The translations under genes and the position numbers were made by a program. A stretch of 64,000 nucleotides of DNA, taken from NCBI RefSeq assembly GCF_039973015.1, contig NZ_JBDWLT010000003.1, positions 62,001-126,000 of the forward strand, read 5' to 3'. Position 1 is the first letter of the stretch, and every line of letters begins with the position of its first letter. Below the pieces are notes generated by a model. That model was not told where the DNA came from, did no database searches, and was given only the letters and a program-made list of their open reading frames with translations. This document shows positions 8,707-16,619 of the stretch, piece by piece. The DNA comes from Parvibaculum sp039973015. GTDB lineage: Bacteria; Pseudomonadota; Alphaproteobacteria; Parvibaculales; Parvibaculaceae.

Positions 8707-9495
8707 TCAGTACGGCGTGTCACGCCAATCTGTTGATATGACGGGCGGCGTTTCGTCGCCCGGGCGTCCATTCGTGTAGAAATATAGCGCGATGGACTTT
8801 CGGTAGACATCCTCGGGGCAGCTTAGCGGCTTTGGGTGCCCGTGAAACGAGTTGGCCGTTGTCGAAAAGATCACGCAGCGGTTGGCGATCGGGAGGACGC
8901 GCTTGGGGGGGCCTTTTATCTCCTTGTCCCACAATTCGAGGTGGCCGCCATATTCCTCCGGCCAGTCCCGGTTGAGGTAGAGCAGCATATTAATCCGGCG
9001 GGATAATCCGAAGTCGCGCTGAAGTGTGAAGTCAGCATGAACTTTCAGAAAGCCGCCTCTGCCGATCTGATGGATACCCGCCCCGCGCAGATTGGGGTCC
9101 GGCAGCAGATTCTTGATCCCGCTCAGTTTGCTGAGAAACTCCAGAAAGTAGTTGGAATTGAATTCCCAGATGAGCTGCCGATAGCTGGGCGGCATCTGGA
9201 GAAGGTCGCGGATGTTGCGTTTGTCTTTCTGAATGAATTCACCGGTTTCCTTGTGCCGATGAGTGGCGTCATTCCAGACCGGAAGGTTCTGGTCATATGG
9301 ATATTCTTCGAGCAGGTGGTCGAGGGTCTGCCGGGGCAAAAAATCGTCGATCACGATGTGGGGGAAAGGATCATTCGCCCGGTACTGACGGGCCAAACCG
9401 TTGGCACTGTCTTGTAGAGCTGCATAATCGATGAGCAGGTCAGAAGCCTTGTCATCGTCTTGCTGCGGCAACTTCACGAATGACGCTTCCGCCAT
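8707..9495 (-). CDS. 2-oxoglutarate/Fe(II)-dependent oxygenase
   Basis: Prolyl-4-hydroxylase-like dioxygenase of about 262 residues. The iron triad is visible: the His-x-Asp pair in LKVHADFTL, the distal His in SFHGHPKPL, and the 2-oxoglutarate-binding Arg in YRKSIALYFY. The N-terminal part reads FPHIVIDDFLP, typical of this family. The start at 9495 is chosen because GAGGGGG lies nine bases upstream; the longer ATG at 9522 has only a badly spaced GGAAG. The gene is convergent with the sulfotransferase/glycosyltransferase run, 45 bases away, and may hydroxylate a component of the same product or a protein side chain. No clear terminator is visible between the two. Confidence 0.8.
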   Translation of the reverse strand: MAEASFVKLPQQDDDKASDLLIDYAALQDSANGLARQYRANDPFPHIVIDDFLPRQTLDHLLEEYPYDQNLPVWNDATHRHKETGEFIQKDKRNIRDLLQMPPSYRQLIWEFNSNYFLEFLSKLSGIKNLLPDPNLRGAGIHQIGRGGFLKVHADFTLQRDFGLSRRINMLLYLNRDWPEEYGGHLELWDKEIKGPPKRVLPIANRCVIFSTTANSFHGHPKPLSCPEDVYRKSIALYFYTNGRPGDETPPVISTDWRDTPY

Positions 9496-9817
9496 GTCCG
9501 CTATCCCCCTCAAAAGTGACATTCTTCCGCTTTTACACGGAATTTTTGTATAGCGTCATTGTGCTACGCGAGTCCTGACCGGGCAATGCCCCAACTCGGG
9601 AAGCACGAGCGCTCTGCATGGCGGAAAGCGCCGTTTTCCATCAAAAAAAGGAAGTGTTGGCGTTGTGAGGCTTTCATCGCGAGGTCTGGCATGACAGTTG
9701 CCTAAAACGGTCATTGTGGAATAGCCGCAACTCTCGCTTTAAGCTTTTGTTAGCAATTGCAACAGCGAGAAGCCTGTGATTCCTTATTGTTGTCTGCTTT
9801 TGAGACAGGTGGGGCCA
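9496..9817. other. Divergent intergenic region with a CtrA-like half-perfect site
   Basis: This 322-base gap separates two divergent genes (2OG oxygenase and PilZ-methyltransferase). I find no convincing gene or RNA. At 9739-9754 it holds TTAA, seven bases, then TTAGC, one mismatch from the CtrA box TTAA-N7-TTAAC, about 64 bases before the GTG start at 9818. The rest looks like ordinary promoter DNA. Confidence 0.4.
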
Positions 9818-11272
9818 GTGATACGTACTTATGAACAACTGACGGGGGCCGAAGGCCGCCGGATGTTTTACCGGGCCGAACGATTTCGGCCTGAAGAGCT
9901 TTTCCGGGAGGCCGTTCCCGCGGTCCTGATCGAGAACGAGCGTGCACAGCTGAAAAATCTCAGCATGACGGGCATCGCGATTCAGAGTTCGCGATCCGAG
10001 GGCTGGGACGATCTCATGGGGTCGGAAATGCCCTTTGAATTCCGGGTGGGCGCTGCCCGGTTGTTTGGAGGCGCGGGGCGTATTCGCCGGGTAGAGCCAC
10101 AGGGCGTCAGGACAGTGATTGGTCTGGAGTTTACCTCCGGCTATCTCGACATTCCCGGCATTGTCAGCGAGCACGACAACCTTGTGCTTTCGCAAGCCCT
10201 TGCCGACCCGCTCTTCGCTACCGCGGAGGGTATCCTGCCGGAATTTCAGCAACTTTGCAGCGAGATCATCAATCTCTTCCGTTCCTATAAAGACGTACTC
10301 GAAAGCTATGAGGCGCGGTTGACGGCAAAGGGCGGAGATCGCGACAAACTGCTTATGGAGGCCCTGATCGCTTGTGAAGACCGCATAGTGCCGCAATGGC
10401 AGGAGCTTTGGTATCGGGGCAATGATGTGCTTGAGCCCGTCTGGCACGATCCGGCCGTTCTTGCACGGCACAAGCGCTATGCCGAGCGTGTACTGACGCC
10501 GGATTTCATGCCGGGCGCCGTAATGAAGCGCTGCTTTGAGAAGCCGTTGGGCTATCCCGGCGACTTCCAGATCATGAACTATGTCTATGAGTGGCAGCGC
10601 GTCGGAAATACGCCATACGAAAAGCTTTTGCATCGCATCGGTATCGAAACCGGAGCTTGCGTCGGTACGCGTCTTCGCATGACGCAGAAGATTGTCGCCG
10701 ATTATGTCGCCGATAAGCCCGGCGATACGCCGCTGAACATCGCCAATCTCGGTTGTGGTTCCGCTTATGAAGTCTACGACTATCTTAAGATTGGTACGCT
10801 GCCGCGCCCCGTAAACTTCACCCTGATCGATCAGGATGATCGGGCACTTACCCATGCCTATGAACACGCCTATCCGGAAGTGGTGCGCCATGCCGGAAGA
10901 GCGAAGGTCCAGTGCCTGCAGGCCTCGTTTGCGCAGTTGCTCAAGGCGGGGGCACTCTTCCGGGCGCTGCCGCCGCAGGACGCGATCTACAGCCTCGGGC
11001 TCTACGATTATCTCTCCGCACGGCGCGCCCGTGCGCTCACCCGGGATCTCTATGAGCAGGTGAAACCGGGCGGCAAGCTTATCCTCGCCAACGTCAGAAA
11101 GGGCAGGGAAAGCTGCGAGTGGCCTCTCGAATTCGTTACTGACTGGAGCCTGATCTATCGCACGGAAGAAGACATGCTGGCGCTGATCGAAGGGCTTGAT
11201 GTCGCCAATGTCACGATCGAGGTGGATTCGACGAAGTGCATCTACCTGATGGTGGTAGACAAGCCCGTCTGA
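9818..11272 (+). CDS. PilZ-like domain fused to a SAM-dependent methyltransferase
   Basis: A 484-residue protein. Residues 1-110 look like a PilZ domain: an Arg-rich lead (RRMFYRAERFR) followed by LKNLSMTGIAI, which fits the [D/N]xSxxG c-di-GMP signature, then beta-rich sequence. Residues 130-484 include a conserved block (FEKPLGYPGDFQIMNYVYEW) and a methyltransferase core (LNIANLGCGSAYEVYDYL, FTLIDQDDRAL, VKPGGKLILANV). From memory the C-terminal part resembles proteins annotated as extracellular-factor 3-hydroxypalmitate methyl ester synthases. I chose GTG at 9818, behind GGTGGGG, over a GTG at 9776. The layout implies methylation controlled by c-di-GMP; substrate unknown. It is convergent with the sensor kinase gene, ten bases away. 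Confidence 0.75.
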   Translation: MIRTYEQLTGAEGRRMFYRAERFRPEELFREAVPAVLIENERAQLKNLSMTGIAIQSSRSEGWDDLMGSEMPFEFRVGAARLFGGAGRIRRVEPQGVRTVIGLEFTSGYLDIPGIVSEHDNLVLSQALADPLFATAEGILPEFQQLCSEIINLFRSYKDVLESYEARLTAKGGDRDKLLMEALIACEDRIVPQWQELWYRGNDVLEPVWHDPAVLARHKRYAERVLTPDFMPGAVMKRCFEKPLGYPGDFQIMNYVYEWQRVGNTPYEKLLHRIGIETGACVGTRLRMTQKIVADYVADKPGDTPLNIANLGCGSAYEVYDYLKIGTLPRPVNFTLIDQDDRALTHAYEHAYPEVVRHAGRAKVQCLQASFAQLLKAGALFRALPPQDAIYSLGLYDYLSARRARALTRDLYEQVKPGGKLILANVRKGRESCEWPLEFVTDWSLIYRTEEDMLALIEGLDVANVTIEVDSTKCIYLMVVDKPV

Positions 11273-11282
11273 CGGTCTGACG

Positions 11283-12794
11283 TCAGCTTGCCTGCCATTG
11301 CAGCTCATCGGCCTGGGGCGCGACGAACCGGCTTTTCGGGAACGTCGCGCTCACGGTCGTGCCTTCGCCGACGATGCTCTTGAGGTCGACGGTGCCGCCG
11401 TGCAGGCTCATGATCTTGCGCACCAGCGGCAGGCCGAGACCGGTGCCCTGATGGGTCCGGGACATGGCATCCTCGACCTGAACGAAGGGCTCGAAGATAC
11501 GCTTGGTGTCGGACGGCTTTATGCCGATACCTGTATCCTTCACGCTAAGCACCATGTCACCCGCCGCATCGAAGCTTAGCTCGACCCACACATTGCCGTT
11601 CTCGGGTGTAAATTTGAGTGCGTTCGAGGTGAGGTTGATCGCGACTTGATTGAAGAGTCTCGGGTCCGCAATGAGCCAGGGAATATCGTCGCGGACGCGG
11701 AAAGTCAGATCGACGCCGAGTTCCGAGGCACGCTGACGGAACATGCGCATCGTGGAGTTCAATGCCTCCACCGGATCGATCGGTTCTTCTTCGAGCTGCA
11801 GTTTTCCGGCTTCTGCCTTCGAGATGTCGAGAATATCGTTGATGATACTCAACAGATGTGCGCCGCTCGCGCGGATATCGGTGGCGTAGTCCACGTATTT
11901 AGGCTGGCCGACCGGGCCAAACATCTGGTTCGAGATGATTTCGGAAAAGCCGATAATCGCATTGAGCGGTGTGCGGAGTTCGTGGCTCATGATCGCGAGG
12001 AAGTCGTTCTTGGCGCGGTTCGCCGCTTCCGACCGGCTGAGCAACCGTTCGGAACGCCGCTGCTCAGAACGCAGTTTCTCGTTATCCACAAAGCTGTTGC
12101 GGAGCTGCATTTCCTGGACGTAGTTCAGGAACATGCTGATACCGACTGTGGAGGCGAGAAATGTCGTATTGCTGATCAGGATATCCTGCGGCACAGGATT
12201 GACGAACAGGACGACCCATTCGTAAGCCAGGATTGTGATTGCCGATACGATGGTCGAGTAGATGTAACTCAGCCGCCAGAGGCAGTTGCTGTAGCCGATA
12301 ACGACCACAAGGCCGCCATAGTAGAGATAAGCGCCCGGTGCGTCCGCGATCGCTGTCATTACCGTGACCGAAAGGCCGGGAATGAGCATCACAAAGGACA
12401 GCCATCCCGTGTTCCGGTGTGTGACAAGCGGTGTGTATGAAAGTGCGACGAGCCCGAACAGGGCGGGGCAGACGAGGCCGAAGCGCAACGCCCAGGCCTC
12501 AAAGAGCACATCGGGAATAATGTAGGCATCGAGCAGTCCGAACATCGCGAAAACGACAGCACCACCGGCCACGGACAGCCGGGTGATGCCGATCTGCTGG
12601 GCGTAGTTCTTTTGTGCAAAGGCATCCTCGACCTTTGGATCGCGGAACCTCAGCGTAAGCCAGTGCCTCGAATAATCCGTTCGATCCACCGCCGGAATTG
12701 AACTTTCGTCAGGGGTCAAAGCGTCGGTCCCGGGCCCAGTTACCAAACTTGCCCCTGCCCGCCGCGATTTGTCGCAGCTCTGGCTGAAGGCCAA
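11283..12794 (-). CDS. Membrane-bound sensor histidine kinase (PleC/DivJ-type core)
   Basis: A 503-residue kinase with five or six membrane helices (about 70-225), a short linker helix (226-262), and the HisKA domain with phosphoacceptor His271 in MSHELRTPLN. The ATPase boxes follow: NLTSNALKFTP (N box), VKDTGIGIKPSD (G1) and GTGLGLPLVRKI (G2). The HisKA extension (QMFGPVGQPKYVDYA, HLLSIINDILDISKAEAG) is the style of alphaproteobacterial PleC/DivJ/CckA-related kinases. No receiver or PAS domain is seen, and no response regulator is adjacent. The start is uncertain: the listed codon is a TTG, and the first 40 residues look poorly conserved. The divergent desaturase gene shares its promoter region, which contains a CtrA box. 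Confidence 0.88.
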   Translation of the reverse strand: MAFSQSCDKSRRAGASLVTGPGTDALTPDESSIPAVDRTDYSRHWLTLRFRDPKVEDAFAQKNYAQQIGITRLSVAGGAVVFAMFGLLDAYIIPDVLFEAWALRFGLVCPALFGLVALSYTPLVTHRNTGWLSFVMLIPGLSVTVMTAIADAPGAYLYYGGLVVVIGYSNCLWRLSYIYSTIVSAITILAYEWVVLFVNPVPQDILISNTTFLASTVGISMFLNYVQEMQLRNSFVDNEKLRSEQRRSERLLSRSEAANRAKNDFLAIMSHELRTPLNAIIGFSEIISNQMFGPVGQPKYVDYATDIRASGAHLLSIINDILDISKAEAGKLQLEEEPIDPVEALNSTMRMFRQRASELGVDLTFRVRDDIPWLIADPRLFNQVAINLTSNALKFTPENGNVWVELSFDAAGDMVLSVKDTGIGIKPSDTKRIFEPFVQVEDAMSRTHQGTGLGLPLVRKIMSLHGGTVDLKSIVGEGTTVSATFPKSRFVAPQADELQWQAS

Positions 12795-12890
12795 AAACGC
12801 AATCTCACCGCCAGTTTTGGCACAGGTTTCCCTAAGATCGCCTTAAGGGGGCTGGCTGTGTGCTTGCAAGGGAAAACTTGCACTTCACAA

Positions 12891-12906
12891 TTAAGTATCG
12901 ATTAAC
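12891..12906 (+). promoter_or_regulatory. CtrA-type binding site (TTAA-N7-TTAAC)
   Basis: The bases read TTAA (12891-12894), seven bases, then TTAAC (12902-12906), an exact match to the CtrA consensus of alphaproteobacteria. It lies 53 bases before the desaturase ATG and about 97 bases before the kinase start on the other strand, so it could control either. Two CTTGCA repeats (12863-12868 and 12877-12882) lie just upstream. A nine-position match can arise by chance in AT-poor DNA only rarely, but binding is untested. Confidence 0.55.
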
Positions 12907-12958
12907 CTAGGATCCTTCTCGAATTGGGACAGTTGAGCCCGAATGGCGTGGTAGTCGT

Positions 12959-14227
12959 ATGAGCATGGCGGTAGTACCAAAGTCGGAGAAGCCGCAGGGC
13001 GCGAAGCTTGGCCGCCCTTCGGATTGGCTGACAGCCGATGAGCGGGCGGACGTGACGGAAAAGTCGCTCGGTCGCGGGCTCTGGCTGCTTGGTATCCACT
13101 ACTTCCTTTATTTTGCGACCATGGCTGGCGCCGTGGCGCCGCTGCCGGTCGCTGTCAATATTGCTTTCGGGATCGCCAATGGCGCGCTGATCGGGCTTCT
13201 TTTCCTGATCGGCCATGACAGCGGTCACTCTGCCTTCGTGCCGGGCCGGACCATGAATCGCTGGATTACCCGGCTGGTCTTCCTGCCTTGCCTGCATTCG
13301 CGCAGCCAGTGGGACGTGGTGCACAACCGCACCCACCATCGTTATACGAACCTCAAAGGCTTCGATTACGTCTGGGCGCCGATGTCGAAAGAGGAATACG
13401 ACGCGGCCTCCTTGCCACGCCGTTTGCTGGAGCGGGTCTATCGCAGTGCCGCCGGGCCGCTCATCTATTACTGGATCGAATTCTGGATTCCCAAGCTTAT
13501 CGTCCCCGTGACAAGGCAGATGCGTCCGGAATGGAAGAGGCATCTGCCGGATTCACTCTTCGTCATTCTGGTGGGCGGCGGTCTCGTTGCCTTTATCGGG
13601 CTTCTGGGAAGCTCGCTTTCGCCTGATCGTCCTCTCTGGCTCACCATGCTGCTTGGCTGGTTCATCCCATTCGCTGTGTGGAACTACCTCATGGCGGCCT
13701 CGATCTACCTGCAGCACAATCATCCAAAGGTGCCCTGGTTCAAGGACCGGGACGAGTGGAGCTTCTATGGCGGTAATATTCGCGGCACCGCGCATGTGGA
13801 CCTGCCGTTCAGTTTCCTGCCACTCTTCAAATGGGTAATGCTGCACCATGCGCATCACGCGTTGCCCTCGGTGCCGGGCTACAAGCTCACCGAAGCCCAG
13901 GCAAAACTGATCGAGGCTTATGGCGACGACGTGGTGCGATACCGGCTCGGCTTTCGCGAATACCGGAACGTCTATAGCAAATGCAAACTCTTCGACTATG
14001 AACGTAAGCAGTGGACAGATTTCAACGGAAATCCGACGGCGGAAGCGATAAGCCTCGACACGCATGGCCGCGAAGTGCCTGCTTCGTTCAGGCCTTCCGT
14101 GCCCCTGCAGCCATCCACTGGCCCTCGTGCTGCGCCGAGGCGTGTGCCGGGAGCCGTTCGTACGCCTCGTCGCGATGCGGCAAGTGCACGCCGCCGGGCA
14201 TCTGGCGGCGAACCGCCGGCGGAGTAG
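12959..14227 (+). CDS. Membrane fatty acid desaturase
   Basis: A 422-residue integral membrane di-iron desaturase that should introduce a double bond into an acyl chain. All three histidine boxes are present: HDSGH (86-90), HNRTHH (122-127) and HHAHH (about 301-305), with paired hydrophobic helices between them. Other marks are a full-length core to about residue 365 and the phrase ALPSVPGYKL after the third box. The last 50 residues are an Arg/Ala/Pro-rich tail with no similarity I recognise. It may be a genuine low-complexity tail or the result of a late frame change. The ATG at 12959 immediately follows a CtrA-type box region. Substrate position specificity cannot be inferred. Confidence 0.88.
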   Translation: MSMAVVPKSEKPQGAKLGRPSDWLTADERADVTEKSLGRGLWLLGIHYFLYFATMAGAVAPLPVAVNIAFGIANGALIGLLFLIGHDSGHSAFVPGRTMNRWITRLVFLPCLHSRSQWDVVHNRTHHRYTNLKGFDYVWAPMSKEEYDAASLPRRLLERVYRSAAGPLIYYWIEFWIPKLIVPVTRQMRPEWKRHLPDSLFVILVGGGLVAFIGLLGSSLSPDRPLWLTMLLGWFIPFAVWNYLMAASIYLQHNHPKVPWFKDRDEWSFYGGNIRGTAHVDLPFSFLPLFKWVMLHHAHHALPSVPGYKLTEAQAKLIEAYGDDVVRYRLGFREYRNVYSKCKLFDYERKQWTDFNGNPTAEAISLDTHGREVPASFRPSVPLQPSTGPRAAPRRVPGAVRTPRRDAASARRRASGGEPPAE

Positions 14228-14253
14228 GCTGGCGGGGATAAAGAGGCGGCGTC

Positions 14254-15060
14254 TCAGCCCCAGGTCAGGAAGAATACGAGAAGCAAACAGCCGAATACGA
14301 TCCGGTACCAGCCGAAGATCGTGTAGCCGTGATTGCTCACGAAGTTGAGCAGCCACTGCACGACGACGAGCGCGGAAAGAAACGCGGCAATGAAGCCGGT
14401 GGCGATGAGGTAGGCGTGAGAGGGCTGGATCAGATCCCAGGTCTCTATGAGATTGATGGCGGAAGCCCCGAGCATCACCGGGATGGCGAGGAAGAAGGAA
14501 AACTCCGCCGCCGTTTTACGCTCAACCCCGACAAGCAACGCCCCAAGGATCGTGGCGCCCGAACGCGAGACGCCCGGCACAAGCGCCATACACTGAAACA
14601 GGCCAATTTTCAGCGCTGTCTTCATCGGCAGCGTCTCGATGGAGGTGATGCGTGCTTCCAGATGCATCCGTTCGATGACAATGATTGCAATCCCGCCAAG
14701 GATCAGCGTTGTGCAAACCACATAGGGCGAAAAAAGAACATTGATGATGAAGTCGTGAAAGAGCACCCCCAGGAGTCCGGCAGGGATCATCGCGACGAGA
14801 ATGGCGCCGATGAAAGTTCGCGCCGCCGGGTCACGGCGTGCATCCAGAACCACATGCAGAAGCCGGCGCCAGTACAGAACGCAGATAGCCAGAATGGCGC
14901 CGAGCTGGATCACCACCTCGAAGACCTTGCCCGGCATGCTTGAAAAGCCGATCAGTTGGCCAACCACGATGAGATGACCAGTCGACGAAATCGGCAGAAA
15001 TTCGGATACGCCCTCGACAATGCCAAGGATGAGGGCCTGCAGAAAACTGTGCTCGATCAT
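14254..15060 (-). CDS. uppP: Undecaprenyl-diphosphate phosphatase
   Basis: Integral membrane enzyme that dephosphorylates undecaprenyl diphosphate, recycling the lipid carrier for peptidoglycan and other surface polymers and giving bacitracin resistance. The 268-residue length is normal for the BacA/UppP family. Both signatures are present: EGVSEFLPISSTGHLI near the N-terminus (about 15-30), containing the catalytic Glu and Ser, and PGVSRSGATI in the middle. About eight membrane helices are expected. It lies convergent with the desaturase (26 bases apart) and 123 bases downstream of the glutamate dehydrogenase gene on the same strand. Confidence 0.96.
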   Translation of the reverse strand: MIEHSFLQALILGIVEGVSEFLPISSTGHLIVVGQLIGFSSMPGKVFEVVIQLGAILAICVLYWRRLLHVVLDARRDPAARTFIGAILVAMIPAGLLGVLFHDFIINVLFSPYVVCTTLILGGIAIIVIERMHLEARITSIETLPMKTALKIGLFQCMALVPGVSRSGATILGALLVGVERKTAAEFSFFLAIPVMLGASAINLIETWDLIQPSHAYLIATGFIAAFLSALVVVQWLLNFVSNHGYTIFGWYRIVFGCLLLVFFLTWG

Positions 15061-15183
15061 GTCAGGCCGAGAATCCTGCGCTGGAGAGGGATGATTCGCT
15101 ATGAGCCTAGCATGGCGAGCCTTACACGAACCTTATGGCGGCTCCATGTCAGACAGTGAAAAAGCCGTTTCGGACTCTATTTA

Positions 15184-16425
15184 TCAGATACCCGAGGCGT
15201 CCAGTGCCTCCTTCACCCGGCGGACAGCGATGTCGAAGGCTGCCGAACGCAGATCAAGCGTAGTTTGCGCTGCGTGGTCGAAGACCTGACGGGCGGCATT
15301 GGTCAGAATGCGTTCCAGTTCGCCATCGACCCGCTTGAGCGGCCAGACTTCGCGCTGAAGATTCTGGGCCCATTCGAAATAGCTGACGATAACGCCGCCG
15401 GAATTGGCAAGAATATCGGGGATGACTGGAATGTCTCTGTCATGCAGGAGCACGTCCGCTTCGCTGGTCACGGGGCCATTTGCTCCCTCTACGACGACCT
15501 TGGCCTTGATCCTCGGCGCATTCTCCTTCGTGATCACGCCGCCAAGTGCCGCGGGGACCAGGTAGTCGCACTCCACTTCGAGTTCCGTCCCGGGATCGAG
15601 CGCCTTGTAGCCATCGACATCGGCAAGCAATCCCCGTTCGCTTTTCTGTTTGGCGAGCGCCGCGATATCGACGCCGTCCTCGTGATAGACGGCGCTGCGC
15701 GCGTCCGAGACGGCGACAACCTTCATGCCCAGATCGCAAAGAGCCTTTGCCGCGTGAAAGCCGACATTGCCAAAGCCCTGTAACGCAACAGTGGCCCCTT
15801 CGAGGGGGGTGCCATAACGCTCGGCATAGGCCTTCACGACGATACCGATGCCATAACCCGTTGCCTTGTCGCGGCCTGCTGAACCTCCCAGTGCCAGCGG
15901 TTTGCCCGTGACGGCAGCGGGCGAATGTCCGTAGATCGCGGAATATTCGCTGTGGATCCACCCCATGACTTGCGCATTGGTGCCGACATCCGGCGCCATG
16001 ATGTCGCTATTCGGCCCGATCTCGCGGTGAATGCGCTTCACGAATTTGCGGGTCAGCACTTCGAGTTCGCGCCTGGAAAGTTCGCGGGGATTGCAGCGAA
16101 TGCCGCCCTTGCCGCCGCCGAGCGGAATATCCGCCAGCGCGGTTTTCATCGTCATGAGCGAGGCGAGTCCGCGCACTTCGTCGATATCGACTTCCGGATG
16201 ATACCGCAGACCGCCCTTGCACGGCCCGCGCACATTTTGGTGCTGCACACGATAGCCGCTGAAAACGGCCAGCTCTCCATTGTCGCGAATGATCGGTATT
16301 TCGACCTTGATTTCAAGGGCTGCGAGCGAAAGCAGCGACAGGGTGGATTTGCTGTAGCCAAGGCGGTCGCAGGCGGCGTGCAGAAAGGACTCATAGTCTG
16401 ATTGCATCGAGCTTTTTTCGGTCAT
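15184..16425 (-). CDS. gdhA: Glutamate dehydrogenase (Glu/Leu/Phe/Val dehydrogenase family)
   Basis: A 413-residue cytosolic oxidoreductase interconverting glutamate and 2-oxoglutarate plus ammonia. Residues 60-130 hold the substrate site: GPCKGGLRYHPEVD and the catalytic-lysine motif IPLGGGKGGI. APDVGTNAQVMGWI follows. The nucleotide fold starts at about 205 with VALQGFGNVG and ends in an acidic residue (VAVSDA). The length matches the NAD-type hexameric GDHs of about 410-420 residues; cofactor preference is inferred from length only. The next genes upstream diverge (194-base gap), and uppP follows on the same strand. No terminator of standard form is obvious after the stop. Confidence 0.92.
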   Translation of the reverse strand: MTEKSSMQSDYESFLHAACDRLGYSKSTLSLLSLAALEIKVEIPIIRDNGELAVFSGYRVQHQNVRGPCKGGLRYHPEVDIDEVRGLASLMTMKTALADIPLGGGKGGIRCNPRELSRRELEVLTRKFVKRIHREIGPNSDIMAPDVGTNAQVMGWIHSEYSAIYGHSPAAVTGKPLALGGSAGRDKATGYGIGIVVKAYAERYGTPLEGATVALQGFGNVGFHAAKALCDLGMKVVAVSDARSAVYHEDGVDIAALAKQKSERGLLADVDGYKALDPGTELEVECDYLVPAALGGVITKENAPRIKAKVVVEGANGPVTSEADVLLHDRDIPVIPDILANSGGVIVSYFEWAQNLQREVWPLKRVDGELERILTNAARQVFDHAAQTTLDLRSAAFDIAVRRVKEALDASGI

Positions 16426-16619
16426 TCCGCCTCCAGTGAAAATGCATGGCGTCGAAGCGCCGGATTTGAGGGGAAACCGCGACTGAATTCAACCGGCATA
16501 CCGCCGCGCCTTGTGCCGCAGATTAACAAGTGGTTCATGCGCCGTTCAGGTCGGGAATGAAAAACTTGTATCGGGTCAGGGGCGGCCAGTCTGCGATATG
16601 AGGGAGGCGCCGGAATATC

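Noticed and set aside
9674..11308. A 544-codon minus-strand frame across the PilZ-methyltransferase
   Set aside because: Antisense to a gene with recognisable PilZ and methyltransferase motifs; no domain of its own.
14090..14227. Possible frameshift at the 3' end of the desaturase gene
   Set aside because: The low-complexity tail is odd, but no alternative frame continues a recognisable desaturase end, so I kept the single frame and only noted the tail.
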